From Pseudomonadota bacterium (lineage in GTDB: Bacteria; Pseudomonadota; Gammaproteobacteria; Burkholderiales; Burkholderiaceae_B), in NCBI GenBank assembly GCA_021793095.1, contig JAJYTK010000018.1, positions 1 through 10,267 on the forward strand: a stretch of DNA of 10,267 bases, in the 5' to 3' direction. Below the pieces are notes generated by a model. That model did not search any database, was not told the DNA's origin, and saw only the letters and a program-made list of their open reading frames with translations. Positions 6,571-10,267 of the stretch are shown here, in pieces; positions within the stretch are counted from its first letter, which is position 1, and each line of letters starts with the position of its first letter. The translations under genes and the position numbers were made by a program.

Positions 6571-6831
6571 TGACGCTTGACATATCCGCGGATATGTAAT
6601 GCAGGACAGTTAAATTTGGAAGCGTAACAAGTAAGACTAAGGGCGAAAGTACGTATGTAGGTTGTGTTAGTAGGATAACTGTATTTTCCCTGTGCATAAG
6701 GGCTAGCGCTAATCTAACGACCAGAGCCTAGGCATTGCATACTTTGCCAAACCACCTCATTTTAAAAAAATGAGCGCTTTTTTGACCTTAGTGCTATTAC
6801 TGATACATATACTATGTGTAGTTTACTTTAG
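6571..6831. other. dnaG-rpoD intergenic region
   Basis: This 261-base spacer separates the dnaG stop from the rpoD start. It contains the palindrome at 6580-6597, the looser repeat at 6805-6817, and an AT hairpin (CTCATTTT / AAAATGAG, 6756-6774) that has no T-run on the minus strand and so is not a terminator for dnaG. I could not find a convincing internal rpoD promoter. The length suggests regulation between the two genes. Confidence 0.5.
6580..6597. promoter_or_regulatory. 18-bp perfect palindrome just before rpoD
   Basis: ACATATCCGCGGATATGT is a perfect inverted repeat ending 9 bases before the rpoD ATG at 6570. As mRNA it can form a 7-bp stem with a CGCG loop across the place where a ribosome binding site should be. 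As DNA it could be an operator. A looser ACATA-TAC-TATGT repeat occurs at 6805-6817 at the other end of the same gap. Confidence 0.5.
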
Positions 6832-8733
6832 TTAAATAGATGATGCAGTAGTCAGTTCGGCCAATCGGCGGGTCAAAAACTGATACCTTTGTCTTGTTTG
6901 ATCTTCATGAATACCCCTAGCCAATAATTCGAGTTGCTCGGCCTTGATGCAATCAATTTCTACCCTCTTTAGAGCATCTACCCACTCTGCTCGTGGATCA
7001 GGTAATGGCCCATCTTGATCAGCCTCATGTGTGACCTGCTGTAGCTGTACACCCAGTTCACTATTAGGGTCAACTGCCTGGAGTAAAGCCCCTCCGTGCG
7101 CGCAGCCTGTGTCATTAATGAGCGAGATCAGCTCTTGTACATAGATTAGATGGGGGCTTTGAATGATAATTTCAAGCTGTTCGGCATCAATCTCGGCGGC
7201 GAGCTCAGGAAAGGCGACCAATAAATGCAATAACCTTTTTGCTAATGGAACCACCTGTCGCGAGGCATGTTGACGCCGCATCGGTGCTCTGCGCATTTGA
7301 GTGGCCGTGGTGCCCCCACGCTTTCCTTGTGGGAGAGGCGCTGTGTGTGATGCCGACTGCACGGGTGGCGCGCTGTCTATTGCAGCACTGCCTTGTGATA
7401 CAGCGGTCTCGCGGGCATAACGGCCCCCCTGCTGACGCTCACGGTATTGTTCTATCTGCTGCTCAAGCTCTTCGATCGTCAAACGCACTTGCTGTGCAAA
7501 GGCCTGGCAAAGCTGTTTGCCATAGTTATTAGGCTCGAGCCGGGCCAAATAGGGAATGGCCTCGTGAACACAAGCCGAACGCCCCTCTACTAAGTCCAGA
7601 TCATGACGACGTGCCCATTCTTGTAAAAAGAACTCAGAAAAAACCTGTGCTTGAGCAATATGCTCTTTAAAGGCCGTAATACCATATTCACGTGCATACG
7701 AGTCGGGATCATGGCCTTGGGGCAGAAACATGAAATGCAAGGCCAAATCATCGCGCACCAAACTCAGTGCGTGCTCTAACGCCCGCCAAGCCGCCTGTTG
7801 ACCGGCACGATCGGCATCAAAACAGAAAACTATTTTGTTTGTAAAGCGCGTTAGGCGCTGCAAATGCTGGCTGGTGGTGGCCGTACCCAATGTCGCGACG
7901 GCGTTGTGCATTCCTAGCTGCGCTAAGGCGACTACATCCATGTAGCCCTCAACCACCAAGGCATAACCCTCTTGGTGAATCCCTTGGCGAGACTCCCAAA
8001 TCCCGTAAAGCTCATTGCTTTTGGAAAACAACTCGGTTTCTGGCGAGTTGAGGTATTTGGGCTCTCCGTCTGCAATCAGACGGCCTCCAAAACCAACAGT
8101 CACCCCGCGCTGATTGCGGATAGGGAAAATGACCCGACCCCGAAAACGATCGTAGCGACGGCCTTCTTTGCCCTCGGCGACCAAACCAGTCTGCAAGAGC
8201 TCTGCGCGCTGATAATTTTCAAATACGCGGGCCAATGCCTGCCATTCGTCAGGGGCCCAGCCCAAATCAAATTTCTGGATGGTTTCGGTGTTGATGCCGC
8301 GCTGGCGCAGATAATTGAGTGCCGGCCGAGATTGCCGTAATTGAGCTTGGTAGTATTGTTGTGCTTGGTGCAGAAAATGCTCGTGCAGCGTACGCACCTT
8401 TTGGCGCTCTTTTTCAATGCGCCTTTGCTCTGGACTTTTGGGCGACTGGGGCACCTGTAGCCCCACTTCTTGGGCCAAGGTGCGCACCGCCTCTGGAAAA
8501 CTCACCCCCAGGTACTGTATATAAAAACTGATGGCGTTGCCGCTGACGCCACAGCCAAAGCAGTGATAAAACTGCTTGGTAGGACTGACTGTAAAAGAAG
8601 GTGTCTTTTCCCCATGGAAAGGACACAGACCGATTAGATTTGCCCCGCGCTTGCGTAACGAAACATGCCGACCAACAATGTCAGCAATATCTATTCGGGC
8701 AAGCAGATCTTGGACAAAAGACTCGGGTATCAA
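6832..8733 (-). CDS. dnaG: DNA primase DnaG
   Basis: This 633-residue primase makes RNA primers at the replication fork and binds DnaB helicase through its C-terminal domain. The N-terminal CHC2 zinc domain has Cys37, His40, Cys58 and Cys61 (CPFH ... CFGC). The TOPRIM catalytic core shows VVEGYMD (Glu262) and FCFDADRAG (Asp306, Asp308), plus HDPDSY (Asp342, Asp344). A Gln/Gly/Arg-rich linker spans about 425-495 and a helical C-terminal domain follows to 633. The start is TTG at 8733. It gives the family N-terminus ([15 protein letters not shown]), an in-frame TAA lies a few codons upstream, no ATG or GTG falls between, and a later start would cut into the zinc domain. The TTG overlaps the rpsU stop by 4 bases and lacks a visible ribosome site, so translation is probably coupled to rpsU and weak. 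Confidence 0.97.
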   Translation of the reverse strand: MIPESFVQDLLARIDIADIVGRHVSLRKRGANLIGLCPFHGEKTPSFTVSPTKQFYHCFGCGVSGNAISFYIQYLGVSFPEAVRTLAQEVGLQVPQSPKSPEQRRIEKERQKVRTLHEHFLHQAQQYYQAQLRQSRPALNYLRQRGINTETIQKFDLGWAPDEWQALARVFENYQRAELLQTGLVAEGKEGRRYDRFRGRVIFPIRNQRGVTVGFGGRLIADGEPKYLNSPETELFSKSNELYGIWESRQGIHQEGYALVVEGYMDVVALAQLGMHNAVATLGTATTSQHLQRLTRFTNKIVFCFDADRAGQQAAWRALEHALSLVRDDLALHFMFLPQGHDPDSYAREYGITAFKEHIAQAQVFSEFFLQEWARRHDLDLVEGRSACVHEAIPYLARLEPNNYGKQLCQAFAQQVRLTIEELEQQIEQYRERQQGGRYARETAVSQGSAAIDSAPPVQSASHTAPLPQGKRGGTTATQMRRAPMRRQHASRQVVPLAKRLLHLLVAFPELAAEIDAEQLEIIIQSPHLIYVQELISLINDTGCAHGGALLQAVDPNSELGVQLQQVTHEADQDGPLPDPRAEWVDALKRVEIDCIKAEQLELLARGIHEDQTRQRYQFLTRRLAELTTASSI

Positions 8734-8942
8734 TATAGGCGGGGTGGCAACTGTTGACTGCGTAGGCGCTTATAGTGGCGTTTGATGGCAGCGGCGCGCT
8801 TGCGCTTGCGCTCTGCAGTGGGCTTTTCATAGAATTCGCGCGAACGCAATTCGGTCAATAGACCGGTTTTTTCTACGGTGCGCTTAAAGCGGCGCATCGC
8901 AACCTCGAAAGGTTCGTTTTCTTTTACTCGAACAACTGTCAT
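8730..8942 (-). CDS. rpsU: 30S ribosomal protein bS21
   Basis: This 70-residue, very basic protein matches bS21 along its whole length. It starts [20 protein letters not shown], continues through the conserved [18 protein letters not shown], and ends LPPRLY. It joins the 30S subunit near the mRNA exit and helps initiation. It is the first gene of the rpsU-dnaG-rpoD operon. Its TGA stop overlaps the dnaG TTG start. Only a weak GAG-type ribosome site lies before the ATG at 8942. The operon promoter is at 9012-9041. Confidence 0.97.
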   Translation of the reverse strand: MTVVRVKENEPFEVAMRRFKRTVEKTGLLTELRSREFYEKPTAERKRKRAAAIKRHYKRLRSQQLPPRLY

Positions 8943-9011
8943 ATGTACTCTACTTTAATGTTTAAAAATTAACCAAACAAAGCCAATACCACATAATTTG
9001 GTGAATCTTGT

Positions 9012-9041
9012 ATTTTAGCATGCACTAAAAGGTAGCGTCAA
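9012..9041 (-). promoter_or_regulatory. Sigma-70 promoter of the rpsU-dnaG-rpoD operon
   Basis: On the minus strand TTGACG (plus 9036-9041, 5 of 6) and TAAAAT (plus 9012-9017, 5 of 6) are separated by 18 bases, with TGC before the -10 giving an extended -10. The start should be near 9005, leaving a leader of about 60 bases. That leader holds an ACCAAA / TTTGGT inverted repeat (8972-9002) with a wide loop. Confidence 0.7.
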
Positions 9042-9051
9042 AATGTAGGTG

Positions 9052-9597
9052 CTACGTCTCGCGATGCCCTTTGCGCAGCCACGCCTGCAATTGATGGGGG
9101 CGCAAAGTATCATAATCTTCAAAGGGTTGATGAATCCAAGGATTGGTTGGCAAGTGCTCGATGTAGTAATCAGGCTCAAATTTAGAGTGCCCTTTCCACC
9201 ACACTACCGCTGTGCGTAATTCCTCTATATCAGGAAACTGCTCGCGTAAATGATCCCGTACCCCTCTAAAGGTCAGGCCTGTGTCCACCATGTCGTCCAC
9301 CAGCAACACATTGCCATCTAGGGTCCCGCGGGTAATGGTGATGTATTGAGCAATGTCCAACTGCCCTTGTACGGTGCCCGCTGCCTCACGGTAGCTACTG
9401 GTCGCCAAAATACCTAAAGGCACATCATAAATGCGTGAAATCACATCACCAACACGCATGCCACCGCGTGCCAGGCAGACAATCTTGTCGAATTTCCACC
9501 CTGATTGATGAATCTTTAGTGCGAGCTGTTCTATCAGCTCATGATATTTTGGCCAGCTGATCCAGAGATCCGTTTCTGTACTAGGGGGCACCGTCAT
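9052..9597 (-). CDS. Purine-type phosphoribosyltransferase
   Basis: This 181-residue type I phosphoribosyltransferase probably salvages a purine base (xanthine, guanine or hypoxanthine) with PRPP to give the nucleotide. The PRPP-binding loop is VLLVDDMVDTGLT (97-109), with the two adjacent acidic residues and Thr-Gly-x-Thr. An upstream KIVCLARGGMRVGDVIS (38-54) is the pyrophosphate-side loop and start of the core fold. The C-terminal hood has WWKGHSKFEPDYYIEHLPTNPWIHQPFE, whose aromatic and acidic residues fit a base-binding hood. It looks like COG2236-type enzymes near Gpt rather than classic Hpt. The second ATG (9597) is preferred because AAAGGA lies 7 bases upstream of it and only 1 base from the first ATG (9603). 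It lies 91 bases after purA and probably shares its transcript. Confidence 0.85.
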   Translation of the reverse strand: MTVPPSTETDLWISWPKYHELIEQLALKIHQSGWKFDKIVCLARGGMRVGDVISRIYDVPLGILATSSYREAAGTVQGQLDIAQYITITRGTLDGNVLLVDDMVDTGLTFRGVRDHLREQFPDIEELRTAVVWWKGHSKFEPDYYIEHLPTNPWIHQPFEDYDTLRPHQLQAWLRKGHRET

Positions 9598-9688
9598 TTC
9601 CATTTCCTTTGCGTATTAAACATCCCTAAAGGAAACACATATTACCCGATTTTGGCCCGATATTCAGTGTTTGCATCATCGACGCTCA

Positions 9689-10267
9689 TCAATCGCTAAA
9701 AGCATCGCGCAACACGATGGTTTCATTGCGATCGGGCCCTGTGGACACCATATCGATAGGCACATCACACAGCTCGGCAATACGCTCGAGGTAGCGACGT
9801 GCATTGACGGGCAATTTATCGTATTCGGTGACCCCTACTGTTGACTCGGACCAACCCGGCAGCTCTTCGAGTACGGGCTCTGCCTCGGCCACCGCCTGTG
9901 CACCATAGGGAAGCACATCGAGGAATTTACCTTTATAACGATAGCCTACACCAATCTGCAGCACATCCAATCCATCTAATACATCCAGTTTGGTCATGCA
10001 AAGGCCAGAGATACCATTAAGCATGACTGAACGCTTCATGGCGGCTGCATCAAACCAGCCGCAACGGCGTGGCCGCCCGGTAACGGAGCCAAACTCTTTA
10101 CCCATTTCGGCCAGACGGCGTCCGGTGTCGTTATTAAGCTCGGTAGGAAAGGGGCCTGCCCCTACGCGAGTGATATAGCACTTGGCAATCCCCAATACAT
10201 AGTTGAGCTGTTCTGGGCCCACACCTGATCCCGCACTGGCGGCACCCGCTAGGCAATTGCTGCTGGT
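9689..10267 (-). CDS. purA: Adenylosuccinate synthetase, partial (5' end outside the window)
   Basis: The visible part is about 192 C-terminal residues of an enzyme normally about 430 long. The reading frame stays open to the window edge, with GTG at 10222 being an internal valine. PurA condenses IMP with aspartate using GTP, the first committed step to AMP. Diagnostic segments are [29 protein letters not shown], the guanine-specificity motif TKLDVLDGL, and [12 protein letters not shown] near the C-terminus. The stop is TGA at 9689-9691. I see no terminator before the phosphoribosyltransferase gene, so the two likely form an operon. Confidence 0.95.
   Translation of the reverse strand, partial: TSSNCLAGAASAGSGVGPEQLNYVLGIAKCYITRVGAGPFPTELNNDTGRRLAEMGKEFGSVTGRPRRCGWFDAAAMKRSVMLNGISGLCMTKLDVLDGLDVLQIGVGYRYKGKFLDVLPYGAQAVAEAEPVLEELPGWSESTVGVTEYDKLPVNARRYLERIAELCDVPIDMVSTGPDRNETIVLRDAFSD

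Noticed and set aside
6691..6699. DnaA-box-like TTATGCACA on the minus strand upstream of rpoD
   Set aside because: A single relaxed 9-mer match is expected by chance about once in a window this size, and there is no cluster of boxes.
6756..6786. AT hairpin followed by a T-run between dnaG and rpoD
   Set aside because: The T-run follows the hairpin only on the plus strand, where no gene needs terminating; on the operon strand there is none.
7972..8340. 122-codon plus-strand open frame
   Set aside because: It is antisense to the conserved dnaG core and shows no recognisable domain.
9032..9055. GTAGC / GCTAC repeat after the phosphoribosyltransferase gene as a terminator
   Set aside because: The stem is only 5 bp with a 14-base loop and no T-run follows on the minus strand.
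10220..10222. GTG as a start codon for the purA fragment
   Set aside because: The conserved PurA sequence continues in frame upstream to the window edge, so this codon is an internal valine.

Overview
The window looks like a chromosomal core region of a betaproteobacterium, most likely Burkholderiales and perhaps near Alcaligenaceae. The basis is the sequence style of bS21, DnaG and RpoD, the Lys/Ala-rich N-terminal tail on RpoD, and a purA-phosphoribosyltransferase pair next to the rpsU-dnaG-rpoD operon. No database search was possible, so the family-level placement is inference. Every gene except one methyltransferase is on the minus strand. I found no transposase, integrase, CRISPR array, tRNA or rRNA.

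From right to left, which is the direction of transcription: (a) 9689-10267, the 3' part of purA, cut by the window edge, followed by a purine-type phosphoribosyltransferase (9052-9597). (b) The macromolecular-synthesis operon: rpsU (8730-8942), dnaG (6832-8733, TTG start overlapping the rpsU stop) and rpoD (4195-6570). It has a good extended -10 sigma-70-type promoter at 9012-9041 and a strong intrinsic terminator at 4101-4136. (c) A two-gene cytochrome operon, 3994 down to 2224, encoding a c4-like diheme protein (TsdB-like) and a TsdA-family thiosulfate dehydrogenase/tetrathionate reductase, ended by a terminator at 2111-2140. (d) A 412-base gap (1812-2223) with a structured leader candidate and a possible small plus-strand transcript. 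(e) A small exported DUF4168 protein (1428-1811). (f) A plus-strand SAM-dependent methyltransferase (746-1360), which shares a bidirectional terminator with the DUF4168 gene. (g) A divergent HdeD/DUF308 membrane protein (56-637).

The core operon couples translation (bS21), replication priming (DnaG) and housekeeping transcription (sigma-70). The cytochrome pair would let the cell take electrons from thiosulfate, or give them to tetrathionate, in the periplasm. purA and its neighbour serve AMP synthesis and purine salvage.

The points most worth a second look are: the roughly 80-residue Lys/Ala tail on RpoD; an 18-bp perfect palindrome just before the rpoD start, where no Shine-Dalgarno is visible; the forced TTG start of dnaG; the K-x-N-M haem-ligand motif in the TsdA homologue; and the structured 1812-2223 intergenic region. 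I saw no clear new multi-gene system.
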